NCBI RefSeq assembly: GCF_010686725.1
Contig: NZ_JAAGWZ010000003.1
Span: 124,001 to 188,000 of the forward strand
DNA: 64,000 nt
Source: Galbitalea soli
GTDB lineage: Bacteria; Actinomycetota; Actinomycetes; Actinomycetales; Microbacteriaceae
Reading direction: 5' to 3'
Positions 43,186 to 51,351 of the stretch are shown in pieces; position 1 is the first letter of the stretch, and each line of letters starts with the position of its first letter. Under the pieces are notes generated by a model. The model was not told the origin of the DNA and ran no database searches. It saw nothing but the letters and a program-made list of their open reading frames with translations. The translations under genes were made by a program, and so were the position numbers.

Positions 43186-43221
43186 GTGCACTATAGTGCA
43201 CGAATGCGCACTATAGTGCAC
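43186..43221 (-). promoter_or_regulatory. Twin 16-bp palindromic operators over a leaderless promoter
   Basis: Site 1 at 43186-43201 is GTGCACTATAGTGCAC, a perfect palindrome, and site 2 at 43206-43221 is GCGCACTATAGTGCAC, with one mismatch. Centres are exactly 20 bp apart, so two dimers would bind on the same face of the helix. Both sites contain TATAGT, and the one in site 1 is placed as the -10 of the wHTH-nucleotidyltransferase gene. They lie between this gene and the divergent TrmH-family gene that starts at 43286, and could affect both. Confidence 0.8.
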
Positions 43222-43285
43222 AGTTCGCAACGCGCTGATTCCCGGCCGCCCCGCAGCCACCGCGCCTCCGGATACCCTCAAAGCT

Positions 43286-43924
43286 GTGACCGACGACACC
43301 CCGCCGCCCTCCCCCGAGCTGACGACGCACGGGGTCGGCCCCTGGGTGGGTGAGTGGCCCGCGGATGACCGGCTCGACCCCGAGCTCCTGGCACGGGGCG
43401 ACACCCGCAACGTCATCGACCGGTACCGCTACTGGAGCATGGAGGCCATCGTCGCCGACCTCGACGCGAAGCGGCACCCCTTCGCGGTCGCGATCGAGAA
43501 CTGGCAGCACGACATGAACATCGGATCGATCGTGCGCACCGCGAACGCCTTCGCCGCCGCCACGGTGCACATCATCGGTCGCAAACGGTGGAACAAGCGC
43601 GGTGCGATGGTGACTGATCGCTACCAGCACGTGCTGCACCACGCGACGGTCGACGACTTCGTTGCGTGGGCGCGGGAGCACGAGATGCCGATCGTCGCGA
43701 TCGACAACGTCGACGGGTCCGTCGCGATCGAGGAGTTCGATTTCCCCGTCGAGTGCATCCTCCTGTTCGGGCAGGAGGGGCCGGGGCTCAGCGCCGAGGC
43801 GCTCGCCGCGGCCGATTCGGTCGTCGAGATCACCCAGTACGGATCCACCCGCAGCATCAACGCCTCCGCTGCCGCCGCGATCGCCATGCACGGCTGGATC
43901 CGGCAGCACGCCGCGAAGCACTGA
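43286..43924 (+). CDS. SpoU/TrmH-family RNA 2'-O-methyltransferase
   Basis: This 212-residue SPOUT enzyme methylates a ribose in tRNA or rRNA. The three family motifs are present: NIGSIVRTANAF (motif 1), LLFGQEGPGLS (motif 2, SAM knot) and TQYGSTRSINASAAAAIAMHGW (motif 3). The N-terminal ~60 residues form an extension seen in actinobacterial members. The start is GTG 43286. The substrate nucleotide is unknown. The last codons and stop are copied twice in the repeat just downstream. Confidence 0.92.
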   Translation: MTDDTPPPSPELTTHGVGPWVGEWPADDRLDPELLARGDTRNVIDRYRYWSMEAIVADLDAKRHPFAVAIENWQHDMNIGSIVRTANAFAAATVHIIGRKRWNKRGAMVTDRYQHVLHHATVDDFVAWAREHEMPIVAIDNVDGSVAIEEFDFPVECILLFGQEGPGLSAEALAAADSVVEITQYGSTRSINASAAAAIAMHGWIRQHAAKH

Positions 43925-43990
43925 CGCGCAGCGGCCCGAGGTGCTGCGCCGCGACGCACTGACGCGCTGCGCCGCGAAGCCCTGACGCGC
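43910..43990 (+). repeat. Triplicate of the TrmH-gene 3' end including its stop codon
   Basis: The 20-bp end of the coding region and flank (GCCGCGAAGCACTGACGCGC at 43910-43929, with the TGA stop) recurs at 43948-43967 and 43971-43990 with one changed base each. The copies are separated by 18 bp and 3 bp. The array fills the gap to the converging YhgE gene. Confidence 0.8.
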
Positions 43991-44027
43991 GGCGGTGCCA
44001 GGGTGCGGGCCGCGGGTCAGCCGCCGG

Positions 44028-45944
44028 TCATCCCCCGATCGCGGAGGGACGCAGCTGGGTGAGACTGCGCCGACGACCCTGCCTGCGGGCGGCGAGGGCG
44101 GTGAGGCCGAGCCCGACGACGAGCCAGCCGAGCAGGGGCAGGATCGCGGCGATCAGGTCGCCGGCCGCCCCGCCGTACATGAGCTGGCGCACCCCGTCCA
44201 CAGCGTGGCTCATGGGCAGCGCCTGGTGGAGCACGGCGAGCGGCCCGGGCAGGGTCTGCCAGGGGAAGGTGCCGCCGGCGGTGACCAGCTGCACGATCAT
44301 GAGCACGAGCCCGAGGAACTGCCCGACGCTGCCCAGCAGGGCGTTGAGGGCGAGGACGATGGCGGCGAAGGTGACCGAGACGAGCGCCATAAAGGCGAGC
44401 AGTCCGAGCGGGTTCGCCACGTGGAGACCGAGCGCGAGGGTGAGCACCGCGTAGAGGCCGATCATCTGCACGACGCCGAGAAGGGCGGGCGTCGCCCAGC
44501 CGGCGAGCGTCGTGCGGATCGGGCGGGCCACCGCGGTGAGTGCCCGGCGCGACAGCGGGCGCACCAGGAGGAACAGCGCGTAGATGCCGATCCAGGCCGA
44601 CAGGCTGATGAAGAACGGCGCGAGGCCGGCCCCGTAGTTCTGCGCGGTCGTGATCGCGTGCTGCTTCACGAGGATCGGATCAGAGAGGATCGCCGCGGTG
44701 CGGGCGCGCTCCGCCGCGGTCGTCGCGGGCACCCGGGCGACGCCGGAAGAGAGGGAGTCCCGGAGGGTTCCGGAGCCGGTCGCGATGCGGGCGACCCCGT
44801 TCGAGAGGGTGGATGCCCCGCTCGCCGCCGACGCGGCCCCCGAGCTCAGCCGCTCAGCCCCCGCCGCTGCGGTCGAGATCCCGGCGACGAGCTGCGGGGA
44901 CCGCGCCGCGAGGGTCGCCGCCCCGGAGGCGAGCGTCGCGGAGCCCGAGCTGAGCCGGGCGATGCTGGGCGCCAGGGTGCCGGAGACACCGCTCGCGGTC
45001 GCCGCGGTGGCACCCGCGAGCTGCCCCATCGCCGCGTTCAGCTGCGCCTGCGTCTGCGGCGGAACGTCGCTGGCGGCGAGCGCCGCCGCCAGCTGCTGCC
45101 GCAACTGCGCGGCGCCCGCCGCCGTCGCGGCGGTGGCCGAACTGAGCGAGGTGGGGGAGCTGCCGCTGACGGCGGTCGACAGCGAGCGCAGCCCGCCGGA
45201 GAGCCGGGAGGCGCCCGAGGCGAGCGACGCCGTGCTCGCGGGGAGCGCTGCCGACGACGACGACAGGGTGGAGAGTCCGGCCGAGAGGGAGGCTGCCCCC
45301 GAGGCGAGCGAGGCGGATCCGCTCGCGAGTGCGGTCGCGCCGCGGGAGGCGGTGGCCGCGCCACTGGCCAGTTCGCTCGAGCCGTGCTGGGCATCCACGA
45401 GACCGGATCGCAGCGAGGAGACGGCGTCGAGGAGCGTACCCGAGGCAGACTTGGCGACCTCCTGAGCGATGGTGGTGCGAATGGTCTCGGTCGCCTGCTT
45501 GGCGAGGGTGGTGCTGAGGTAGCTGTTGATGTCGTTGGTGGTGAGTTCGAGACGCGCCGTCTGCGGGGTCGATCCCCCCGCGGAGGTGAGGGCCGACGAG
45601 AACCCGGCCGGGAAGGTCACGACGAAGTCGTAGCGGCCGGAGGTGACGCCCGCCCGGGCGGTCTGTGCCGAGACGACGTGCCAGCCGAATCGTTTCCCCG
45701 AGACGAGGGAGTCCGCGGCATCGCGGCCGTAGTTGACGGGCGAGCCGTCGAGCGTGGAGCCGGTGTCGGCGACGACGATCGCGGCGGGCACCTTTGAGAG
45801 GCTTCCGTACGGGTCTTTGTTGCCCCACAGGTACAGCCCGCCGTAGATGATCGGCACGGTCATGAGGGCGATGAGGGAGGCGATGCCGAGTCGGCTCGCG
45901 GTGAGGCGCGCGAATTCGGCGCGCACGAGGGGAACGATCGTCAT
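44028..45944 (-). CDS. YhgE/Pip-family ABC-2-type membrane protein
   Basis: This 638-residue protein has one N-terminal helix (RLGIASLIALMTVPIIYGGLYLW), a large outside part with Ala/Ser/Gly-rich helical repeats (many LASGAASL-like heptads, about residues 190-400) and five helices at the C-terminus with GGTFPWQTLPGPLAVLHQALPMSHAVDGVR. This is the YhgE/Pip layout, related to phage-infection protein and to type VII-linked EsaA proteins, and it likely works as an exporter or receptor. Start ATG 45944 lies 4 nt after the stop of the ATPase-like gene. Controlled by the TetR gene upstream. Confidence 0.85.
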   Translation of the reverse strand: MTIVPLVRAEFARLTASRLGIASLIALMTVPIIYGGLYLWGNKDPYGSLSKVPAAIVVADTGSTLDGSPVNYGRDAADSLVSGKRFGWHVVSAQTARAGVTSGRYDFVVTFPAGFSSALTSAGGSTPQTARLELTTNDINSYLSTTLAKQATETIRTTIAQEVAKSASGTLLDAVSSLRSGLVDAQHGSSELASGAATASRGATALASGSASLASGAASLSAGLSTLSSSSAALPASTASLASGASRLSGGLRSLSTAVSGSSPTSLSSATAATAAGAAQLRQQLAAALAASDVPPQTQAQLNAAMGQLAGATAATASGVSGTLAPSIARLSSGSATLASGAATLAARSPQLVAGISTAAAGAERLSSGAASAASGASTLSNGVARIATGSGTLRDSLSSGVARVPATTAAERARTAAILSDPILVKQHAITTAQNYGAGLAPFFISLSAWIGIYALFLLVRPLSRRALTAVARPIRTTLAGWATPALLGVVQMIGLYAVLTLALGLHVANPLGLLAFMALVSVTFAAIVLALNALLGSVGQFLGLVLMIVQLVTAGGTFPWQTLPGPLAVLHQALPMSHAVDGVRQLMYGGAAGDLIAAILPLLGWLVVGLGLTALAARRQGRRRSLTQLRPSAIGG

Positions 45945-45948
45945 GGGA

Positions 45949-46590
45949 TCAGCTTTCGAGCGGTGTGGCGGCCGCGGGCGCGAGGGCATCCCGCGCACCG
46001 AGGGGGAGAAGGATGTCGCGGGTCGCCGCGTCGGTCACGATCGCGACCGCGGTCCCGCGCTGCGCGATCGCGGCGAGAGCGTCGAACCAGTCGGCGGGGT
46101 TGCCGCCGTGCCGCTCCGGCGAGGTCACGATGAGGGTGCGGACACCGGCGCGCAAGAGTGCGAGCTCGCTGAAGAGTTCGACGCGCGCGGTCGGGGGCAG
46201 CGCGCGGACCGGCAGCCTGGCGTAGTCGCCGAGCCCGTGCCCGTCCAACAGGGTGCGCACGGCTCGGCGCGAGGCGGGTCGGCCGGCGAAGGAGAGCTCC
46301 TCCGCCACGACGACGGCGAGGGGGATGCCCGGCGCGGGCTCCGCGACCCAGGGGGTGTCGACGAGCGCGGTGGAGCGGCGCAGTGCGTCCGAGTCGGGGC
46401 GGTCATCCAGCAGCACCCGGCCCGAGTCCGGCGGGATCCGACCGGCGAGCAGCACGGAGACGAGCAGGGGGCGCTCGTCGGTCTCGACCGCGATGACGAC
46501 AGGCGCACCCGGCGCGACGGTGAGGCTGAGCGGTGGCACGGGCGCGCCGAGGCCGTGGCCCAGCGCGGCGGAGTCGAGGGTGATGCTCAC
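45949..46590 (-). CDS. Degenerate ABC-ATPase-like protein of the YhgE operon
   Basis: This 213-residue protein has the outline of an ABC ATPase (LSLTVAPGAPVVIAV ... DSGRVLLDDRP ... LPPTARVELFSELALLRAGVRTLIVTSPERHG) but the key residues are gone. Where Walker A should be, the text reads AVETDERPLLVSVLLAG without GxxGxGK. The signature LSGGQ is replaced by LPPTARVEL and Walker B Asp-Glu by TSPER. It can hardly hydrolyse ATP. The gene is otherwise intact, lies between TetR and YhgE with 2- and 4-nt gaps, and is read as an operon, so it may be a scaffold or regulator of the YhgE protein. Confidence 0.75.
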   Translation of the reverse strand: MSITLDSAALGHGLGAPVPPLSLTVAPGAPVVIAVETDERPLLVSVLLAGRIPPDSGRVLLDDRPDSDALRRSTALVDTPWVAEPAPGIPLAVVVAEELSFAGRPASRRAVRTLLDGHGLGDYARLPVRALPPTARVELFSELALLRAGVRTLIVTSPERHGGNPADWFDALAAIAQRGTAVAIVTDAATRDILLPLGARDALAPAAATPLES

Positions 46591-46592
46591 GA

Positions 46593-47222
46593 TCAGCCGT
46601 CCTTCCGGTCGAGCTCGGGGTGAGCGTCGATGAGCTCGCCGGCCTCGCGCCAGCCGAGCCCCACCGTGCCGAGCACGTTCAGCATCACGAGGCGGTGCCC
46701 CGCGGCGGCGTCGAGCGGGCTGAGCGCCGACTCCTCCAGCACGGCGAGCGCCGCGCTCTCCACGAGTCGGGCGAGCCGGTCGGCGGGGAGATCTACTCGC
46801 AGCGCTCCCGACGACTGCCCCTCCTCCACCGCGGCCCGCACGCGTGTGCGAAGCGGTTCGAGCCGGGTCGCGGTGTGCCCCTTGAAGGGTCCTCGAACGG
46901 CGAAGAGGGCCATCACGCGGACGGTCTCGACCTCGCCCCACAGGCGCGAGGCGATGAGGGCGAGCCGCACGACGGGGTCGGCGTGAGAGACGGAGGCGAG
47001 GGCATCCACGACCCGGACGGCGCCGAGGTCGAGGAGGACCCGGAGGAGTTCGTCGCGGTTGGCGAAGTGGCCGTACAGCGAGCGGCGGCTGAGGCCGGCG
47101 GCGGCGGCGATGGCCTCGAGCGAGGCGTCCGGATCCTGGTTGAGGAGGAGGCGCGCGGCGTCGAGGATGGCGGCGCGGTTGTCGATGGCGTCGCGTCGCG
47201 GGGCCCGTTCGGTGGTGGTCAC
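46593..47222 (-). CDS. TetR-family transcriptional regulator
   Basis: This 209-residue regulator has the TetR HTH (NRAAILDAARLLLNQDPDASLEAIAAAAGLSRRSLYGHFANRDELLRVLL) at residues 15-63 and a variable C-terminal ligand domain. The GTG start at 47222 lies 12 bp from a 30-bp palindrome that it presumably binds. It is the first gene of the operon with the ATPase-like and YhgE/Pip genes, so it represses that operon until a membrane-active compound binds; the inducer is unknown. Confidence 0.9.
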   Translation of the reverse strand: MTTTERAPRRDAIDNRAAILDAARLLLNQDPDASLEAIAAAAGLSRRSLYGHFANRDELLRVLLDLGAVRVVDALASVSHADPVVRLALIASRLWGEVETVRVMALFAVRGPFKGHTATRLEPLRTRVRAAVEEGQSSGALRVDLPADRLARLVESAALAVLEESALSPLDAAAGHRLVMLNVLGTVGLGWREAGELIDAHPELDRKDG

Positions 47223-47233
47223 GGATCCAGCAT

Positions 47234-47263
47234 AATAACTTGCACATCAGTGTGCAAGTTATT
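47234..47263 (-). promoter_or_regulatory. 30-bp palindromic operator of the TetR/YhgE operon
   Basis: AATAACTTGCACA (47234-47246) is followed by TCAG and the exact reverse complement TGTGCAAGTTATT (47251-47263). Thirteen-base perfect arms are long even for TetR sites. The palindrome is AT-rich at its edges in an otherwise very GC-rich region and abuts the TetR start, where the promoter must lie. Confidence 0.85.
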
Positions 47264-47299
47264 GGGGGTGAGCGCTGAGAGAAACGCGCCTTCGCCCGA

Positions 47300-47328
47300 T
47301 AAGATGGGGTGTAATCCCCTCGGATTAC
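47300..47328 (+). promoter_or_regulatory. purA -10 region and leader hairpin
   Basis: A -10-like TAAGAT lies at 47300-47305. From 47311 the sequence GTAATCC, CCTC, GGATTAC (to 47328) makes a perfect 7-bp stem with a 4-nt loop right at the expected transcript start. It is either a 5' stabilising hairpin or an operator. No known purine riboswitch core is visible. Confidence 0.5.
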
Positions 47329-47357
47329 GTCCGCCCACGTAGGTGAGGAGACCCACC

Positions 47358-48644
47358 ATGCCAGCGATCGTCATCATCGGCGCCCAGTGGGGTGACGAGG
47401 GCAAAGGCAAGGCGACCGACCTCCTCGGCAGCCGCATCGACTACGTGGTCAAGTTCAACGGCGGCAACAACGCGGGCCACACGGTCGTCATCGGCGACCA
47501 GAAGTACGCCCTTCACCTGCTGCCCTCCGGAATCCTCACCGACGGCGTCACCCCCGTGATCGGCAACGGCGTCGTCATCGATGTCGAGGTGCTCTTCCAC
47601 GAGCTCGAAGCGCTCACCGCACGCGGGGTCGACGTCTCCAAACTGCGCATCAGCGCCAACGCGCACGTCATCACGCACTACCACCGCACGCTCGACAAGG
47701 TGACCGAGCGCTTCCTCGGCAAGAAGCAGATCGGCACGACCGGTCGCGGGATCGGCCCCACCTACGCCGACAAGATCAACCGCGTGGGCATCCGCATCCA
47801 GGATCTCTTCGACGAGGGCATCCTGCGCCAGAAGGTCGAGGCGGCGCTCGATCAGAAGAACCACCTGCTCGTGAAGGTCTACAACCGTCGCGCCATCTCC
47901 GCCGACGAGATCGTCGAATCCCTGCTCTCGTACACGGAGCGGCTGCGCCCGATGGTCGGCGACACCGCGCTCGAACTGCACGAGGCCCTCGAGGCCGGCA
48001 AGACCGTCCTCTTCGAGGGCGGCCAGGCCACCATGCTCGACGTCGATCACGGCACCTACCCCTTCGTCACCTCCAGCAACGCGACCGCGGGCGGGGCCTC
48101 GACCGGATCCGGCATCGGTCCGGGGCGCATCGATCGCGTCATCGGCATCGTCAAGGCCTACACGACTCGCGTCGGCGCCGGCCCCTTCCCCACCGAGCTG
48201 TTCGACGAGTGGGGCGAGTTCCTGCGCTCGAACGGCTTCGAGTTCGGCACGACCACCGGCCGCCCCCGGCGCACCGGCTGGTACGACGCGCCCATCGCGC
48301 GCTACTCCGCGCGCATCAATGGCGTCACCGACTTCGTCATGACCAAGCTCGACGTGCTCACCGGCCTGGCCGAGATTCCCGTCTGCGTCGCCTACGACGT
48401 CGACGGCGTCCGGGTCGACGAGGTGCCCGTCTCGCAGAGCGACTTCCACCACGCCGTGCCGATCTACGAGACCTTCCCCGGCTGGAACGAAGACATCTCG
48501 GGCGCCCGCGAGTTCAGCGATCTGCCGAAGAACGCGCAGGACTACGTGCTCGCCATCGAGGCGATGAGCGGCGCGCGCATCTCGGCGATCGGCGTCGGTC
48601 CTGGTCGCGAGGCCATCGTGTCGCGCTACGACCTTATCGACTAG
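47358..48644 (+). CDS. purA: Adenylosuccinate synthetase
   Basis: This 428-residue GTP-dependent enzyme joins IMP and aspartate on the way to AMP. The P-loop [18 protein letters not shown], the IMP-binding NNAGHTVV and [16 protein letters not shown], the [12 protein letters not shown]-like loop ([12 protein letters not shown]) and the [14 protein letters not shown] block are all present. GAGGAG precedes ATG 47358. It is read alone, away from the other pur genes, which is usual. Confidence 0.97.
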   Translation: MPAIVIIGAQWGDEGKGKATDLLGSRIDYVVKFNGGNNAGHTVVIGDQKYALHLLPSGILTDGVTPVIGNGVVIDVEVLFHELEALTARGVDVSKLRISANAHVITHYHRTLDKVTERFLGKKQIGTTGRGIGPTYADKINRVGIRIQDLFDEGILRQKVEAALDQKNHLLVKVYNRRAISADEIVESLLSYTERLRPMVGDTALELHEALEAGKTVLFEGGQATMLDVDHGTYPFVTSSNATAGGASTGSGIGPGRIDRVIGIVKAYTTRVGAGPFPTELFDEWGEFLRSNGFEFGTTTGRPRRTGWYDAPIARYSARINGVTDFVMTKLDVLTGLAEIPVCVAYDVDGVRVDEVPVSQSDFHHAVPIYETFPGWNEDISGAREFSDLPKNAQDYVLAIEAMSGARISAIGVGPGREAIVSRYDLID

Positions 48645-48709
48645 AGCGCAGCTCGTCCCCGCGGGCACGCCACATTCCCGAGAGCGCGCCCGAGACGAGC
48701 GCGCGGGCC

Positions 48710-49318
48710 TCAGAAGATCGAGAAGCCCGGCGGCAGCGCTGCCCGGCCGGTGAGCGCGAACAGCACGTCCTCGCCCTCCCCTTTGAAGGCGGCGACGCGC
48801 GCCGCGAGGCCCGCGCAGTCGGCGAGCAGGCGGGCGGGCATCCCGTGCGGAAGGTCGGTCGCGCGCGAGATGTCGATACTGTGTACCACGAGCTCGAAGA
48901 CGCGGGTGCGCAGGTACTCGTCGACGGGGATGCCCATCGAGCCGACCGCCACGATGCGCGCCGGATCCTGCACGGCCAGCAGCGCGCTCGCGCGAACGAG
49001 GGATGCGGTGAGCCGCGGCATCGGATCCGCACCGAGCGACTCCCCGGCCTCCACCCCGCGCGCGGCGATCGCGTCGTTGTCGGTGAACCCGTCGAAGGCC
49101 CGCAGATAGTAGGTCTCCGCATCGGGGACCGTGACCGCGGGCGCCGGCTCCGCGCCGAGGTAGTTCTCGATGGTCAGGATCGCGCGCGAGGTGTGCCCCA
49201 CGAGGCCGCGCACCGTCCACTCGCCGAGACCCGGGTCGTTCCACTGATAGCTGGGGATGCGGGCCACCAGCCCGATGAAGACCTCCGCGGCGAGACCGAA
49301 CGATTCGGAGTGAAGCAC
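48710..49318 (-). CDS. Mycothiol-dependent maleylpyruvate isomerase-type (DinB-like) protein
   Basis: This 202-residue protein has the four-helix DinB/MDMPI fold with GEWTVRGLVGHTSRAILTIENYL, where the His in the LxxH motif binds metal, and RTRVFELVVHSIDISRA, where the second His lies. Such proteins use mycothiol, the actinobacterial thiol, as a cofactor in transfer or isomerisation. No aromatic degradation genes are adjacent, so the substrate is unknown. It converges on purA. Confidence 0.82.
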   Translation of the reverse strand: MLHSESFGLAAEVFIGLVARIPSYQWNDPGLGEWTVRGLVGHTSRAILTIENYLGAEPAPAVTVPDAETYYLRAFDGFTDNDAIAARGVEAGESLGADPMPRLTASLVRASALLAVQDPARIVAVGSMGIPVDEYLRTRVFELVVHSIDISRATDLPHGMPARLLADCAGLAARVAAFKGEGEDVLFALTGRAALPPGFSIF

Positions 49319-49367
49319 CCCACCATCGTGGCACGGCCCGGGCGCCGGGGACTGGAAGAATCAGTGC

Positions 49368-50009
49368 ATGACCGCGATCCGCCCGCTGCCCGCCCCGCTC
49401 GAGGGCCGATTCGTGCGGCTCGAACCGCTGACCGAGGAGCACCTTCCCGCGCTGCACGCCGCGATCGGTCATCCCGAGGTCTTCGCGGGCGGGTACGGCG
49501 GCGGACCGCAGGGGTATCGGGCGACGGTCGGAGAGTTCATCGAGTGGGCGCGCGGCTACTACGCGTGGGCGGAGGGGAACCCGTTCGCCATCCGGCTCCT
49601 CGGCGGAGCGCACGAGGGCACGATCGTCGGCACGACGACCCTCGCCGACTTCGATGAGACGCTCGAACACGCGCACATCGGCTGGACCGCCTACGACCCG
49701 CGAGTCTGGGGCACGCAGGTGAACGTCGAGTCGAAGCTCCTGCTGCTGCAGCTCGCCTTCGACTCGGGCTTCGGACGCGTCAAGATCCAGGCCGACGTGC
49801 TCAACGAGCGCTCCCGGGCCGCGATCGCCGGGCTCGGCGCCACCTTCGAGGGAGTCATGCGCCGGGATCGCCCGCGAGCCGACGGCAGCTGGCGCGACTC
49901 GGCGATCTTCTCCATCGTCGTCGAGGAGTGGCCCGAGGTGCGGGCGGGGCTCGAGCAGCGCCTCGCGCGGTGGGAGGGTGCACCCGTCGAGTTCCGCGAG
50001 AGAGGCTAG
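49368..50009 (+). CDS. GNAT-family N-acetyltransferase (RimJ/RimL type)
   Basis: This 213-residue protein has the layout of RimJ/RimL-like acetyltransferases: RFVRLEPLTEEHLPALHAAI at the start, IVGTTTLADFDETLEHAHIGWTAYDP in the core and VESKLLLLQLAFDSGFGRVKIQADVLNERSRAAIAGLGATFEG, the acetyl-CoA and dimer part with the conserved N-RSRAAI. Members modify ribosomal N-termini or small amines; this one cannot be placed. It lies 9 bp before the chorismate mutase gene in the same direction. Confidence 0.88.
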   Translation: MTAIRPLPAPLEGRFVRLEPLTEEHLPALHAAIGHPEVFAGGYGGGPQGYRATVGEFIEWARGYYAWAEGNPFAIRLLGGAHEGTIVGTTTLADFDETLEHAHIGWTAYDPRVWGTQVNVESKLLLLQLAFDSGFGRVKIQADVLNERSRAAIAGLGATFEGVMRRDRPRADGSWRDSAIFSIVVEEWPEVRAGLEQRLARWEGAPVEFRERG

Positions 50010-50018
50010 ATTCGATCC

Positions 50019-50354
50019 ATGCAGGCCAGCGACCCCACCCCGGACGACGACACGATGGATGAACTCCTCGCCATTCGCCGGAGCATCGACAACATCGACG
50101 CCGCCCTCGTGCACTTGCTCGCCGAGCGCTTCAAATTCACGCAGAAGGTCGGTCGCCTGAAGGCGGCGGGCGGCCTCCCGGCCTCCGACCCGGAGCGCGA
50201 GCGCGTGCAGATCGAGCGTCTTCGAGCGCTCGCCGTGGACTCGCACCTCGACCCCGCGTTCGCGGAGAAGTTCCTGAACTTCATCGTCGCGGAGGTCATC
50301 CACCACCACGAGCAGATCGCGAGCACGGGGGCCATCGAGACCCACAGTGTCTGA
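50019..50354 (+). CDS. Chorismate mutase, AroQ class
   Basis: This 111-residue all-helical protein of the AroQ class converts chorismate to prephenate for Phe and Tyr. The first helix has RRSIDNIDAALVHLLAERFKFTQKVGRLKA, with the active-site Arg, Asp and Lys positions of the family. Then comes RVQIERLRALAVDSHLDPAFAEKFLNFIVAEVIHHHEQI. No signal peptide, so it is the cytoplasmic kind. It follows the GNAT gene closely. Confidence 0.88.
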   Translation: MQASDPTPDDDTMDELLAIRRSIDNIDAALVHLLAERFKFTQKVGRLKAAGGLPASDPERERVQIERLRALAVDSHLDPAFAEKFLNFIVAEVIHHHEQIASTGAIETHSV

Positions 50355-50406
50355 TCCCGCCGGCCGCCGTCGCCCGCCGTGGACGGCGCGCGGCTAGGGT
50401 CGTGTC

Positions 50407-51345
50407 ATGAGCTCCATCGACGCCCGCGGCTGGGACCCGGTCATCCTTCCGACGCAGGCCGGCACGACCATCGTCGTGACCGGCGGCACCGCCGGTATCG
50501 GCTATTTCGCCGCGGAGCAGCTCGCCCGCGCGGGCGCCCGGATCATCCTCGCGGCACGGTCCGAGCACCGCGCCGACCTCGCCGCCGCCTCCATCCGCGC
50601 ACGGGTGCGCGCCGCCGACATCGAGTACGTCAATCTCGAGCTGTCGTCGCTCGAGTCCATTCTCGACGCGGGAAAACACCTGACGGGCCTCGGGCCCATC
50701 GACGTGCTCATCAACAACGCCGGCCTCACCTCGGGGTCCGCGACGCGGCAGACCACCGAAGACGGCCTCGAACTGATCGTGGGCACCAACGCCTTCGGGC
50801 ACTTCGCGCTCACCGCGCTCCTTGCTCCCGCCCTCAGCGAGGATGCCCGGGTCGTGTGGGTGGGCAGCCTCGCCACCCGCCTCACCCGCGTCCGCGTCGA
50901 CGACCTCCAGCAATCGCACGGCGACTACAGCTTCTCGAAGGCCTACGCCTACTCCAAGCACGCAGTGCACGGCTACGCGTTCGAGCTCGACCGGCGGCTG
51001 CGCGCGGCGGGCAGCTCACGGTCTTCGCTGCTCGCGCATCCCGGTTTCGCCCTCGACGGGCTCTCGCTGTTCCGCCCCGGCATCACCGATCGCGTGACTC
51101 CGCGTCGCGCGGCCGGCGAGCGCCTTTTGAGGCTCGTCGCCCAGGGCAAGGATCGCGGCGCGTGGCCCATCGTGCGCGCGGCCGCCGACCCGAGTGCGCA
51201 GGGCGGTCAGTTCTTCGGCCCGCGCGGTCGCGTGAAGGGGGAACCGGTGCTCGTGGAGCCCGTCGCCGACAGCGCGGCGCCGGAGTTCGGCGCCGAGCTG
51301 TGGCGGCAGAGCGAAGCGGCGACGGGCATCCACTTCGCGGTGTGA
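50407..51345 (+). CDS. Short-chain dehydrogenase/reductase
   Basis: This 312-residue SDR of the retinol-dehydrogenase/protochlorophyllide-reductase-like group has VTGGTAGIGYFAAEQLARAG (coenzyme site), NNAGLTSGSATRQTTEDGLE (NNAG motif) and YAYSKHAVHGYAFEL (YxxxK catalytic pair). Arg after the glycine motif (LAARSEHR) suggests NADP. The substrate is unknown. It converges on the aldo/keto reductase gene with 6 bp between the stops. Confidence 0.88.
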   Translation: MSSIDARGWDPVILPTQAGTTIVVTGGTAGIGYFAAEQLARAGARIILAARSEHRADLAAASIRARVRAADIEYVNLELSSLESILDAGKHLTGLGPIDVLINNAGLTSGSATRQTTEDGLELIVGTNAFGHFALTALLAPALSEDARVVWVGSLATRLTRVRVDDLQQSHGDYSFSKAYAYSKHAVHGYAFELDRRLRAAGSSRSSLLAHPGFALDGLSLFRPGITDRVTPRRAAGERLLRLVAQGKDRGAWPIVRAAADPSAQGGQFFGPRGRVKGEPVLVEPVADSAAPEFGAELWRQSEAATGIHFAV

Positions 51346-51351
51346 CGACGC

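Noticed and set aside
47325-50345. 1006-codon open frame on the minus strand, antisense to purA and other genes
   Set aside because: Codon composition is that of a shadow frame in GC-rich DNA, and it crosses genes on both strands that have clear families.
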